Assembly: GCF_018860155.1 (NCBI RefSeq)
Contig: NZ_JAHKNI010000001.1
Coordinates: 571,333 to 635,332, forward strand
Origin: Nocardia albiluteola
GTDB lineage: Bacteria > Actinomycetota > Actinomycetes > Mycobacteriales > Mycobacteriaceae
DNA length: 64,000 bases
Reading direction: 5' to 3'
Within the stretch, counting starts at the first letter, position 1; every line of letters starts with the position of its first letter. This document shows, piece after piece, positions 34,280 through 41,478 of this stretch. The notes under the pieces are model-generated. The model worked only from the letters and a program-made list of their open reading frames with translations, had not been told where the DNA came from and made no database searches. The position numbers and the translations under genes were made by a program.

Positions 34280-34698
34280 GTTCTGGATCCCTGTCTGTCG
34301 CGAAATCTCGGTGTGAACCCAGTTTTAACGCCTTCCCGCGCCTGGAGAACGCTATGCCCCACGGATGTCACCGCGACAGCAGGCAACTCCTGCGGCCGCG
34401 ACTGTCGTGTCCACCACCCGCTGCCAGTCGTTCCCGACCAGCGTCCACGATCACCGACTTGAGGCACCGCAGATCAGAACCCTCCTACTGCCTCAACTCC
34501 AATGAGACAGGACACGTCTATCCTCACCACTGCCGGAACAGCTGAATCCCACTGGTAGAGGCCGTGATTGCCGCCCATGCCGATGTCGATACGCAGACCG
34601 TAGCGAGTTCGCCTCCGATGCAATTGGCGGCAGAAGTAGTAATCGCCGAAAATCCAACGAAGTTCGCGTAGTTCCTGGTCAGCCCCGGTGTTGTGACG
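34280..34698. other. Gene-free, AT-richer interval
   Basis: About 420 bases between the small secreted protein and the resolvase remnant. No convincing reading frame; composition is less GC-rich than the surroundings, as at an insertion site. Confidence 0.45.
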
Positions 34699-35007
34699 CT
34701 ATGGGGTCGGCTTGTTGAGGTGCCGGTAGATAGTGGGGCGGGTGACGCCGAACTCGGCGGCGATCTGGTCGACGGTGTAGCGGCGCTTGCCGTGTTCGTC
34801 GTACATCTGTCGGGCCAGTTGGACCTGTCGGGGGCCGAGTTTGGGGTTCTGGCCGCCGGTGCGTCCTCGGGCGCGGGCTGCGGCGAGCCCGTCGCGTGTG
34901 CGTTCGGACATCAGGGCGTGCTCGAATTCGGCTATCGCACCGAGGATTTGGAAGAAAATGCGACCGACCGCGGTGGAGGTGTCGATGCCTTGGTCGAGCC
35001 CACGACC
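34699..35007 (-). pseudogene. Serine recombinase (Tn3-type resolvase), C-terminal remnant
   Basis: Reads GRGLDQGIDTSTAVGRIFFQILGAIAEFEHALMSERT-like sequence (only its typical words given: GIDTSTAVG, AIAEFEHALMSERT), then the linker helix RDGLAAARARGRTGG and the DNA-binding HTH YTVDQIAAEFGVTRPTIYRHL. The N-terminal catalytic half with the Ser nucleophile is missing. Upstream, another frame (35,008-35,119) encodes VLQPLVDLPGIRETADRARNALAEVHRHRAN, which looks like a piece of an unrelated protein. The junction marks a deletion. Confidence 0.75.
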
Positions 35008-35119
35008 GCCGCGATAAATTCGCCCGATGTCGGTGCACCTCGGCCAGGGCATTACGAGCGCGGTCCGCGGTTTCTCGGATGCCGGGCAGATCGACCAGGG
35101 GTTGCAGGACGTCGTTCAC
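35008..35119 (-). pseudogene. Fragment of an unidentified protein joined to the resolvase remnant
   Basis: About 37 residues (VLQPLVDLPGIRETADRARN, then ALAEVHRHRAN) resemble the N-terminal helix region of certain actinobacterial proteins, not a recombinase. It is in a different frame from the resolvase piece. Identification is a weak recollection only. Confidence 0.3.
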
Positions 35120-35152
35120 GACGTCACACGCGACTCGAGGGTCCTGGTCATC

Positions 35153-35407
35153 TCATTGGGATGTGAGCCGGATGGCGGGCCGCAGCGCCGCGTTCGTCAC
35201 CACGCGCGACGAGTTCGTGCGGGCCCCGAACATAAGACAGTCCCCGGTACTCACGTCTCGATCCGTGAGCCTTAGTCGTCGCTTCGGCTTCGGTTTCGGG
35301 GCTGACGTGCCGGGGGCCTCTCCAGATGCCCTAACAGAATCATGTAGGTCTTTGGACGTCTCCGCCGTCCTCATGGTTCTATTCAGCGTTTCTGGCGTAC
35401 CCATCAT
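35153..35407 (-). CDS. Uncertain 84-residue hypothetical protein
   Basis: Open frame from ATG 35407, preceded by GACGGA, with a Lys/Pro-rich mid part (TSAPKPKPKRRLRLTDRD) and a C-terminal FGARTNSSRVVTNAALRP. No family. It lies just upstream of the resolvase scar and may itself be a fragment or chance frame. Confidence 0.25.
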   Translation of the reverse strand: MMGTPETLNRTMRTAETSKDLHDSVRASGEAPGTSAPKPKPKRRLRLTDRDVSTGDCLMFGARTNSSRVVTNAALRPAIRLTSQ

Positions 35408-35622
35408 TATCCGTCTTTAATCAGACGACGTCAAGACGATCGCGTGCCCCTTTTTCATGCCCGGCCGGGGCGCGAGCCCGGCGAGTCGGTCTGGCTCAGC
35501 GCATGCCCAGCAGATCCCGACCGACGCCAAGGTTGAAAGCCATCCCGGCAGCCACCCGCTGACCGGGCCATCTCATGTTGTCCGCCGGGGTGAAGCTCGA
35601 TTCGGAGGTAGCATCTCCCCTT

Positions 35623-36108
35623 GTGACCATTCGAGAGATTCCCGTCAAAACCCTTGCCGACGAACCCACCACCCTGGCCGATCTGGCCGGTGACAAGGCG
35701 CTGCTGGTGGTCAACGTGGCCTCGAAGTGCGGCCTGACCCCGCAGTACACCGGCCTGGTCGAGCTGCAGCAGACCTACGGCCCGCGCGGATTCAGCGTGA
35801 TCGGCGTGCCGTGCAACGAGTTCATGGGCCAGGAGCCCGGCACCGCCGAGGAGATCGCCGAGTTCTGCTCGACCACCTACGGCGTGGATTTCCCGCTGCT
35901 GGAGAAGGTCGACGTCAACGGCGACGCCCGCAGCCCGCTGTACACCGAGCTGACCCAGACCGCCGACGCCGAGGGCGAGGCGGGGGACATTCAGTGGAAC
36001 TTCGAGAAGTTCCTCGTCGATCGCGACGGCAAGGTTGTCGGGCGTTTCCGCCCGCGCACCGAGCCGAAGGATCCGGCGGTTATTTCCGCGATCGAAGCGG
36101 TGCTCTGA
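35623..36108 (+). CDS. Glutathione peroxidase-family (thioredoxin-type) peroxidase
   Basis: 161 residues from GTG 35623; the open frame begins at 35575, but the family N-terminus TIREIPVKTLADEPTTL begins here. The nucleophile is Cys (NVASKCGLTPQY), the GPx motif, and the WNFEKFLVDRDG motif with the active-site Trp and Asn is near the end. As in most bacteria, the electron donor is probably thioredoxin, not glutathione. No ribosome binding site at usual distance (GGAGG lies 14 bases away), so it may be leaderless or have a different start. Single gene. Confidence 0.92.
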   Translation: MTIREIPVKTLADEPTTLADLAGDKALLVVNVASKCGLTPQYTGLVELQQTYGPRGFSVIGVPCNEFMGQEPGTAEEIAEFCSTTYGVDFPLLEKVDVNGDARSPLYTELTQTADAEGEAGDIQWNFEKFLVDRDGKVVGRFRPRTEPKDPAVISAIEAVL

Positions 36109-36191
36109 AAATGTTTGCCGGATAAGGTAATTCCGGCGCCTGGGCGGCGCCTCGCGAGAGCGGGAGCCGCCCGCCGCCGGACCGACTGTTG

Positions 36192-36629
36192 TTACGAGAC
36201 GCGAGCGTCGTAGGCCTCGCGTTGGGTGAGTATCTCGCCCATGTGGCCCTGTGCCCAGGTCCTGAGGCCGCGGGTCACGTCATGAAGGGAACGGCCTAGG
36301 TCGGTCAGTTCATAGGTGACGGTGACGGGGACGGTCGGCGTCACGGTGCGGGTGATGACGCCGTCCCGTTCCAGGGCCCGCAATGTCTGGGTCAACATCT
36401 TTTGGCTGACGCCGGCCAGTAGCCGTGCGATCTCGGAGTAGCGCATCACCTTTCCTGCCGCTGCCGCATCGGGCTGGTCCGGAGTGTCGCCCGCGAGCGC
36501 GCAGAGGACCAGCACGACCCATTTGTCCGAGATTCGATCGAGCAGCTGGCGACTGGGACATGCCGCCAGGAACGCGTTGTACTCCACCTTGCTCTGCGCT
36601 CGTTCCCGAGCGGCTTTCGGCATCCCCAT
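36192..36629 (-). CDS. HxlR-family regulator, divergent from an aldo/keto reductase
   Basis: 145 residues. Winged HTH: ACPSRQLLDRISDKWVVLVLCAL with the HxlR-typical Cys at residue 24, YSEIARLLAGVSQKMLTQTLRALERDGVITR, and the wing VPVTVTYELTDLGRSL. A 15-residue alanine- and proline-rich insert (DTPDQPDAAAAGK) lengthens the N-terminal part. The Cys may sense thiol-reactive aldehydes or quinones as in HxlR/YodB proteins. It is divergent from the AKR at 36,760 with a palindrome in the gap. Confidence 0.9.
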   Translation of the reverse strand: MGMPKAARERAQSKVEYNAFLAACPSRQLLDRISDKWVVLVLCALAGDTPDQPDAAAAGKVMRYSEIARLLAGVSQKMLTQTLRALERDGVITRTVTPTVPVTVTYELTDLGRSLHDVTRGLRTWAQGHMGEILTQREAYDARVS

Positions 36630-36675
36630 GTCGATAACACCCGTCCGATAAGTGAGTTACGCACCATAAAGTGCC

Positions 36676-36694
36676 TACTTCCCAATGGGAAGTA
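36676..36694. promoter_or_regulatory. HxlR operator
   Basis: TACTTCCC-AAT-GGGAAGTA, an 8+3+8 perfect palindrome in the 130-base gap between the HxlR gene and the aldo/keto reductase. Confidence 0.75.
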
Positions 36695-36759
36695 ACTCCC
36701 TGATCATGGTCCAAGGCGGCGACACGCGCCACCTCCGATCAGAGAGAATCCCGAACCTG

Positions 36760-37641
36760 ATGAACACATCCACCTCTTCCACTGCGTCACTTCCCGGCGG
36801 CGCGTGGGTTACGGGCGATCAGACCATCACCCGATTCGGTTACGGTGCAATGCAACTCGCGGGCCCTTGGGTCATGGGCCAACCAGAGGACCGCGACGGC
36901 GCACTGGCCGTGCTGCGCGAGGCGGCCGAGCTCGGGATCACCCACATCGACACCAGCGTCGCCTACGGGCCGCGAGTGACGAACGAGCTGATCCGCGAGG
37001 CCCTGCACCCCTATCCGGAGTCGTTGTTCATCGCGACCAAGGTGGGGGCGGAACGTGATGCACAGGGCGGCTGGCCCACCGCCCGCCGACCCGAGGATCT
37101 CCGTCAGCAGGTGCGCGAGACCTTGGAGTCCCTCGGGAGCGAGGTACTCGACCTGGTCAACATGCGCATGGGCGATGCCCAGGGCCCCCAGCCCGGCTCG
37201 ATCGCCGAGGCGTTCGAAACACTCGCCGGGCTTCAGCAGGAGGGTCTCATCCGGCATCTCGGGGTCAGCAATGTCACCAGCGAGCAGGTCGCCGAGGCCC
37301 GGACCATCGCCCCGGTCGTGTGCGTGCAGAACATGTACAACCTCGCCCACCGCCGCGACGACGACCTCATCGACCGACTCGCCGCGCAGGACATCGCCTA
37401 CGTGCCGTTCTTCCCCCTCGGGGGTTTCACGCCACTGCAATCCGAGACACTCTCGAGGGTTGCCGGCCGGCTGGGGACAACACCGATGTCCGTCGCGTTG
37501 GCCTGGCTGCTGCAGCGCTCCCCGAACATCCTGCTCATCCCCGGCACTTCCTCGAGGGCGCATCTGCGCGAAAACGTCACCGGCGCGGGGCTTTCCCTCT
37601 CCGAGGAAGATGTAGCCGAGCTGGACACCATCGGGCACTGA
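36760..37641 (+). CDS. Aldo/keto reductase
   Basis: 293 residues from ATG 36760 (MNTSTSSTASLPGG); the frame opens 25 codons earlier inside the operator region. NAD(P)H-dependent carbonyl reduction. RFGYGAMQLAG, the catalytic Asp and Tyr of HIDTSVAYGP, Lys in FIATKVG, and IRHLGVSNVTSEQVAEA are visible; the expected catalytic His position reads LVNMRMG, so His is Asn or lacking, as in some AKR groups. LLIPGTSSRAHLRENV is the cofactor-binding end. Likely induced by an aldehyde or quinone via the divergent HxlR. Confidence 0.92.
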   Translation: MNTSTSSTASLPGGAWVTGDQTITRFGYGAMQLAGPWVMGQPEDRDGALAVLREAAELGITHIDTSVAYGPRVTNELIREALHPYPESLFIATKVGAERDAQGGWPTARRPEDLRQQVRETLESLGSEVLDLVNMRMGDAQGPQPGSIAEAFETLAGLQQEGLIRHLGVSNVTSEQVAEARTIAPVVCVQNMYNLAHRRDDDLIDRLAAQDIAYVPFFPLGGFTPLQSETLSRVAGRLGTTPMSVALAWLLQRSPNILLIPGTSSRAHLRENVTGAGLSLSEEDVAELDTIGH

Positions 37642-37741
37642 CCATCCGACGAAGAGCGTGGGGAAGCGGCGAACGAGCGGTGCCGAACGCCGCTGTCAGG
37701 GGCCGTTGGTACGGTCGCGGTGAGCTGCAGAGGAGACGATC

Positions 37742-38149
37742 ATCGCTACCATCACCGAATCTACGGTTATCTCAGCAACTCCCACGCAGGTATGGGCGGC
37801 GGTGAGCGACGTGGGAAGAGTGCATGAGCGGCTGCTACCCGGCTATGTGTCCGATACGCGGGTGGAAGGGGACGTCCGCTATCTGACCATGCCGACGGGC
37901 GCGGTGATCCGTGAGTACATCGTGTCCGTTGATGACGAGGCACGTCGGCTCGCTTATTCGGCGGTGGAGGGATTTTCGCTGCCGATCGACCATCATCACG
38001 CCTCGTTCCAGGTCTTCTCCGACGAGGCGGGCGCGCGGCTGGTGTGGATCACCGACGTACTGCCGCACGCGGCGGCCGCCGAGGCGCGGTTGCGGATCGT
38101 GCGCGGGCTGCAAGTTATGCGGGAGACCATCGAGGCGCAAGCGCGGTGA
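37742..38149 (+). CDS. SRPBCC family protein with an apparent AUC start codon
   Basis: 135 residues if read from ATC 37742, six bases after AGGAG. This gives the complete family N-terminus ATITESTVISATPTQVWAAVSD (the word written in two parts: ATITESTVIS, ATPTQVWAAVSD). A TGA in the same frame at 37,721 rules out upstream starts, and the first usual start is GTG 37802, which would lose the first strand and helix. Core VGRVHERLLPGYV and YIVSVDDEARRLAYS follow, ending in the C-terminal helix ARLRIVRGLQVMRETIEAQAR. Likely binds a small hydrophobic molecule. Either AUC is used or ATG has mutated. Confidence 0.75.
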   Translation: MATITESTVISATPTQVWAAVSDVGRVHERLLPGYVSDTRVEGDVRYLTMPTGAVIREYIVSVDDEARRLAYSAVEGFSLPIDHHHASFQVFSDEAGARLVWITDVLPHAAAAEARLRIVRGLQVMRETIEAQAR

Positions 38150-38161
38150 GACCGGGCCGGG

Positions 38162-38287
38162 TCACCCGGCCGAGGTTGTATCGCGTGCCGTGAGCCGTGC
38201 GGCGAATCCGTCCAGGAGTGCGGCCAGGCCGTATTCGAAGGTGCTGTCCGGCGCGGAGTTGTATTCGGTCGTGGCAGAGGCTTTTCG
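38162..38287 (-). pseudogene. C-terminal remnant of a TetR regulator
   Basis: About 41 residues, including ATTEYNSAPDSTFEYGLAAL (the TetR_C-like FEYGLAALLDGFAARL end), with no HTH domain. Just the last helix of a lost gene. Confidence 0.6.
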
Positions 38288-38446
38288 ATGCGGGGGCGCA
38301 GCCTCGGGTACCCCTGGGCGATCTCGGTGGCCTCGGAGATAGCTTGTGCGACTTGGGCTTGTCCGTCGCCAGGATCCATGTCCGCCGCGAGCCGCGGTGA
38401 TCCTACGGGCCGTCGATTGTGCCGAATTTGCTAGCGATCTATGAGA

Positions 38447-38602
38447 TTTCGCCTGAGCGATCGGCTCAGGCGCGACCGCCACAGCCAGCGCTTCGCTCGA
38501 GGATGCGCAGCGACCCGGTGACCGAGACCTCACGGAACTTCCCGCCGTCCAACGCCTTTCGGTAAATATGGTACGGAGCCCGACCCTCGTCGGCCGCCGA
38601 CG
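38447..38602 (-). pseudogene. 3'-end copy of the SAM methyltransferase gene
   Basis: About 155 bases match 43,172-43,322: the last ~37 codons ([20 protein letters not shown] and on through LRILERSAG) of the methyltransferase at 43,191, then its stop and terminator hairpin. The rest of the gene is missing, so it is a detached 3' end, the second such case in this window after 27,541. Confidence 0.85.
38450..38472 (-). terminator. Terminator hairpin in the methyltransferase 3' copy
   Basis: 9-bp stem CGCCTGAGC/GCTCAGGCG, loop GATCG; same as the one at 43,175. Leftward it is followed by GAAAT. Confidence 0.75.
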
Positions 38603-38692
38603 TCGCGCGTGCCGTCTCCGGGATACGTGTTTCCGCAGCCGCCGACAAGGGTCACGATCGTCATCTGACAAGACCCGACTGATTCGTCCGGC

Positions 38693-38720
38693 TTGACGCA
38701 TACCGATATGGGAATATGAT
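38693..38720 (+). promoter_or_regulatory. Promoter of the arsR operon, probably leaderless
   Basis: TTGACG (38,693-38,698), 16-base gap, TATGAT (38,715-38,720). The -10 box ends 8 bases before the ATG at 38,729, so the transcript should begin at or next to the start codon. CATACC-GATATG overlaps the gap and could be the ArsR site. Confidence 0.75.
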
Positions 38721-38728
38721 CGAACCTC

Positions 38729-39070
38729 ATGGCACGAGCAGCGACGACGTCGGACGTCTTCAACGCGATCGCCGAGCCGCAGCGCCGGGAGATCCTGGCG
38801 CTGTTGCGGGCGGGTGAGCGGCCGGTGACCGAGCTGGCCCAGGAGCTGGGGATAACCCAGCCGGGGGCGTCCAAACACCTGCGGGTGCTCCGGGATGTCG
38901 GATTGGTGCGGGACCGCAAGGCAGGTAAGCAACGCCTGTACGGCCTTGACGCGCGCGGGCTGCGACCGGTTCACGAGTGGACCGGCGGGTTCGAGCGGTT
39001 CTGGAACGAGAGCTTCGACCGGCTGGACGAGTACGTGCAGGGCCTCGAGCAGGCAAGGCAGGAGGAATAG
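38729..39070 (+). CDS. ArsR-family regulator (SmtB-like HTH), first gene of a three-gene operon
   Basis: 113 residues, ATG 38729. Winged HTH: DVFNAIAEPQRREILALLRAGERPVTELAQELG, the recognition helix ITQPGASKHLRVLRDVGLVRDRKAGKQRLYGL. No Cys or His cluster is seen, so a metal sensor is unlikely. Such ArsR proteins beside AHSA1-like genes are common in actinobacteria and are usually autoregulatory. The next gene starts on the base after its stop. Probably translated from a leaderless transcript. Confidence 0.92.
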   Translation: MARAATTSDVFNAIAEPQRREILALLRAGERPVTELAQELGITQPGASKHLRVLRDVGLVRDRKAGKQRLYGLDARGLRPVHEWTGGFERFWNESFDRLDEYVQGLEQARQEE

Positions 39071-39577
39071 ATGATGAGCGCGACGGGACGAGGAGCACCG
39101 GCGCAGTCCGCGACGACCGACCGCGAGATAGTGATCTCCCGGGTCATCAGTGCCCCACGGGAGCTGGTGTTCGAGGCGTTCACCGAAGTCCGGCACCTGT
39201 CGCGGTGGTGGGGACCGGAGGGGTTCACCACCACCACAGCGGCGTTCGAGTTCCGCGTCGGCGGGGAGTGGAACTTCGTGATGCACGGACCGGACGGGAC
39301 GGACTACCAGGAGTGGATCTCCTGGACCGAGATCACCCCGCCGGAGCGGATCGCGCTGCTGCACGGTGAGACCCGCGGCGACCCGAACGCCTTCGAGTCG
39401 GTCTTGACGTTCGCGCCCGACGGCGCTGCGACCCGGATCGAGATGCGCACGGTCTTCCCCACCAAAGAACTGCGCGACCAGGCCGTGGAGAAGTACCACG
39501 CGGTCGAGGGCGGCGAGCAGACGCTGAGCAACCTGGCGGCCTACGTCGCCGAGATCACCAAGAAGGAGAGCCGCTAA
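39071..39577 (+). CDS. AHSA1/SRPBCC-family protein
   Basis: 168 residues. AHSA1-like helix-grip fold: TDREIVISRVISAPRELVFEAFTEVRHLSRWWGPEGF, then FRVGGEWNFVMHGPDGTDY, and the C-terminal helix RDQAVEKYHAVEGGEQTLSNLAAYV. A ligand-binding or co-regulator role is usual for this ArsR partner; the ligand is unknown. Its start is immediately after the arsR stop, and its TAA overlaps the next ATG (TAATG), so the three genes are coupled. Confidence 0.92.
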   Translation: MMSATGRGAPAQSATTDREIVISRVISAPRELVFEAFTEVRHLSRWWGPEGFTTTTAAFEFRVGGEWNFVMHGPDGTDYQEWISWTEITPPERIALLHGETRGDPNAFESVLTFAPDGAATRIEMRTVFPTKELRDQAVEKYHAVEGGEQTLSNLAAYVAEITKKESR

Positions 39578-40197
39578 TGGCCGGGAAAGTGTTCTTCAGC
39601 GTGTCGATGTCGCTGGACGGCTTCATCGCGCCCGAGTCCCCCGAGGACCTGATGGGGCAGCAGTGGATGGAACTGCAGCAGTGGATATTCCCGCAGCGGT
39701 ACTTCCGGGAGAGCCTGAAGCTTGGCGAGGGCGGCGAGGAAGGGCTCGACAACGACATCGTGCGGGAGACGTTCGAGCGCACCGGCGCGAGCGTGATGGG
39801 CAAGCGCATGTTCGACGCCGGCGAGCGAGCGTGGCCGGAGGAGGCGCCGTTCCACACGCCGGTCTTCGTCGTGACGCACGAGAAGCGTGACCCCTGGGAG
39901 CGGCCGGGTGGGACCACCTTCCACTTCGTCAACGACGGCATCGAGACCGCGCTCGACCAGGCCCGCGAGGCCGCTGGCGACCGAGACGTCCGCATCGCGG
40001 GCGGCGGCGCAACGATCCTGGAGTACGTGAACGCCTGCCTGATCGACGAGTTCACGATCGCGCTCTCCCCCGTGCTGTTCGGTTCCGGAATCCGCCTGTT
40101 CGAGGGCGTGGACGCAGGCCGTGTGGCCCTGGAGCAGGTCCGCGCGGAGCCGACGCAACGGGTGACCCACCTGACCTACGCAGTCCGGGAGCGGTAA
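39577..40197 (+). CDS. Dihydrofolate reductase-like (RibD C-terminal domain) protein
   Basis: 206 residues, ATG 39577. The fold is that of the RibD C-terminal/DHFR domain: FFSVSMSLDGFIAP at the start, TGASVMGKRMFDAGERAWPE, FVVTHEKRDPW, and the end IAGGGATILEYVNACLIDEFTIALSPVLFGSG, which carries the nucleotide-binding Gly-rich motif. Members reduce small compounds with NADPH; true DHFR activity is not implied. Third gene of the ArsR operon. Confidence 0.9.
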   Translation: MAGKVFFSVSMSLDGFIAPESPEDLMGQQWMELQQWIFPQRYFRESLKLGEGGEEGLDNDIVRETFERTGASVMGKRMFDAGERAWPEEAPFHTPVFVVTHEKRDPWERPGGTTFHFVNDGIETALDQAREAAGDRDVRIAGGGATILEYVNACLIDEFTIALSPVLFGSGIRLFEGVDAGRVALEQVRAEPTQRVTHLTYAVRER

Positions 40198-40418
40198 CTG
40201 TCCCGAACTCAGCGCTCCGCCGCCGAGGTCAGCAGCCCGGTGAGATCCTTGACGCTCTGAGCGTCAGGAAGGGCGAGCCACCGTCAGGCTTCGCCAGCGA
40301 GTCACCAAAATCACTACTGAGGTAAACGATCTCCACCATCCAGGACGCCGATTTCGGGGTGAAATACACTTGGATGCATGGGTTTTCGTGTTGGGCTGCA
40401 GGAAAGCTGCAGACTGGA

Positions 40419-40772
40419 CTATCGCGGTGTGGCGTGCTCGACCAGTGCGACTGCCGCTCGGGGATCCGGTACCTGAACAACGAGCCGGGCGTAGTGGTGA
40501 TCGGCCAGTTCGATGACCACGGCCTTGTTCGGGTCGCGGACGGCCCAGAAGACCCGCTCGCCGTCTCGGTGGAAAGTGCCCGCGGTAACCACCCTTGGAA
40601 TGTTGGTGCCGGGTGCGCGAATGCCTCTGGGCTCTTTGATGATTCCCGGATCGGCCGTCGCGCCGCGGACATTGGCCAGCGGGACGGTCAGGCTGCCCTC
40701 GAGTGCGAACAAGCGGTCGAGACCTGTCAGCCTGATGACGAGGTCGCTGCCCTCGACGTAGATGTGCGCCAT
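40419..40772 (-). CDS. Conserved hypothetical protein (PH-like)
   Basis: 117 residues. MAHIYVEGSDLVIRLTGLDRL, then VPLANVRGATADPGI and FHRDGERVFWAVRDPNKAVVIELADHHYARLVVQVPDPR. This is a PH-like beta barrel with a C-terminal helix AAVALVEHA, known in actinobacterial genomes but of unknown role. It lies downstream of a TetR gene in the same direction, 33 bases after its stop. Confidence 0.8.
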   Translation of the reverse strand: MAHIYVEGSDLVIRLTGLDRLFALEGSLTVPLANVRGATADPGIIKEPRGIRAPGTNIPRVVTAGTFHRDGERVFWAVRDPNKAVVIELADHHYARLVVQVPDPRAAVALVEHATPR

Positions 40773-40805
40773 GAATGTTCCTCTCGATGGTTGTGTACTG
40801 CTTGG

Positions 40806-41246
40806 TTATTCGGATTCTCTGGCCGCAGCGAATCGGGCACGCAGGCGGAGCCCGAGGACCGTCGCGGTGGCACGCTCGCCGATAGCCTCGTCCATCGCGA
40901 TAAGCGCGCGGTTGACCTCGTCGGCCACCTCGGTGTCCATCGGTGCCTGTTCGGCTGCCGCAAGCAGTAGTAGATCCAAGCCGTTCGCGAGTTGGGCCTG
41001 CGGCGTCGGGTCGGCAGACTCTCCGAAGGCGGTGATCAGAGGGCCGACATCGTGTTCGAGTGACCATCGCAACGCGGTGAGGTACAGGCCGCGTTTGCTC
41101 CCGAACGTCTTGTACAGACTGTTGCGGTGTACACCGAGCTCGGACACCAGCTCGTCGATGGAAACTCCGTCATACGCGAGGCCGGCGAAAAGCTTTGCTG
41201 CCGAACGTATTACCGCTGTCTCGTCGAACCCTCGTGGACGTGCCAT
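40806..41246 (-). CDS. TetR-family regulator
   Basis: 146 residues from ATG 41246 (MARPRGFDETAVIRSAAKLF); the frame opens at 41288 within the operator. HTH VSIDELVSELGVHRNSLYKTFGSKRGLYLTAL. At 146 residues it is short for TetR, the C-terminal domain being cut to the helices up to ARFAAARESE. It probably controls the PH-like gene downstream and itself. An inverted repeat lies 20 bases before the start. Confidence 0.88.
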   Translation of the reverse strand: MARPRGFDETAVIRSAAKLFAGLAYDGVSIDELVSELGVHRNSLYKTFGSKRGLYLTALRWSLEHDVGPLITAFGESADPTPQAQLANGLDLLLLAAAEQAPMDTEVADEVNRALIAMDEAIGERATATVLGLRLRARFAAARESE

Positions 41247-41266
41247 ACGGGAAGTGTAGGTAGTTA

Positions 41267-41296
41267 AGGAATGATCAGTCAAGAACAATCGTTCCT
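41267..41296. promoter_or_regulatory. TetR operator
   Basis: AGGAATGAT (41,267-41,275) and ATCGTTCCT (41,288-41,296): 9-base arms with one mismatch, 12-base gap, within an AT-rich patch. Confidence 0.6.
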
Positions 41297-41478
41297 AAAT
41301 TCTTGCCGAGGTCTGAGGATCGAGCCGGGGCCGCCGCGCTACCTGACATGGAGGCACCTGTGCAGACGGCTCGGTGGCCACCACGAGTGACCCACCCCGA
41401 GTTGATTGAAGGTTCGGTCGAGAGGGAAGATCAGTTGCCGAACTATCGCTCTGCCGTCCTCATCGTTCGAAGCGAAAG

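Noticed and set aside
38162..39499. Leftward 445-codon frame through the ArsR operon
   Set aside because: Only the last 41 codons resemble a protein (TetR C-terminus). The remainder is antisense to arsR and AHSA1.
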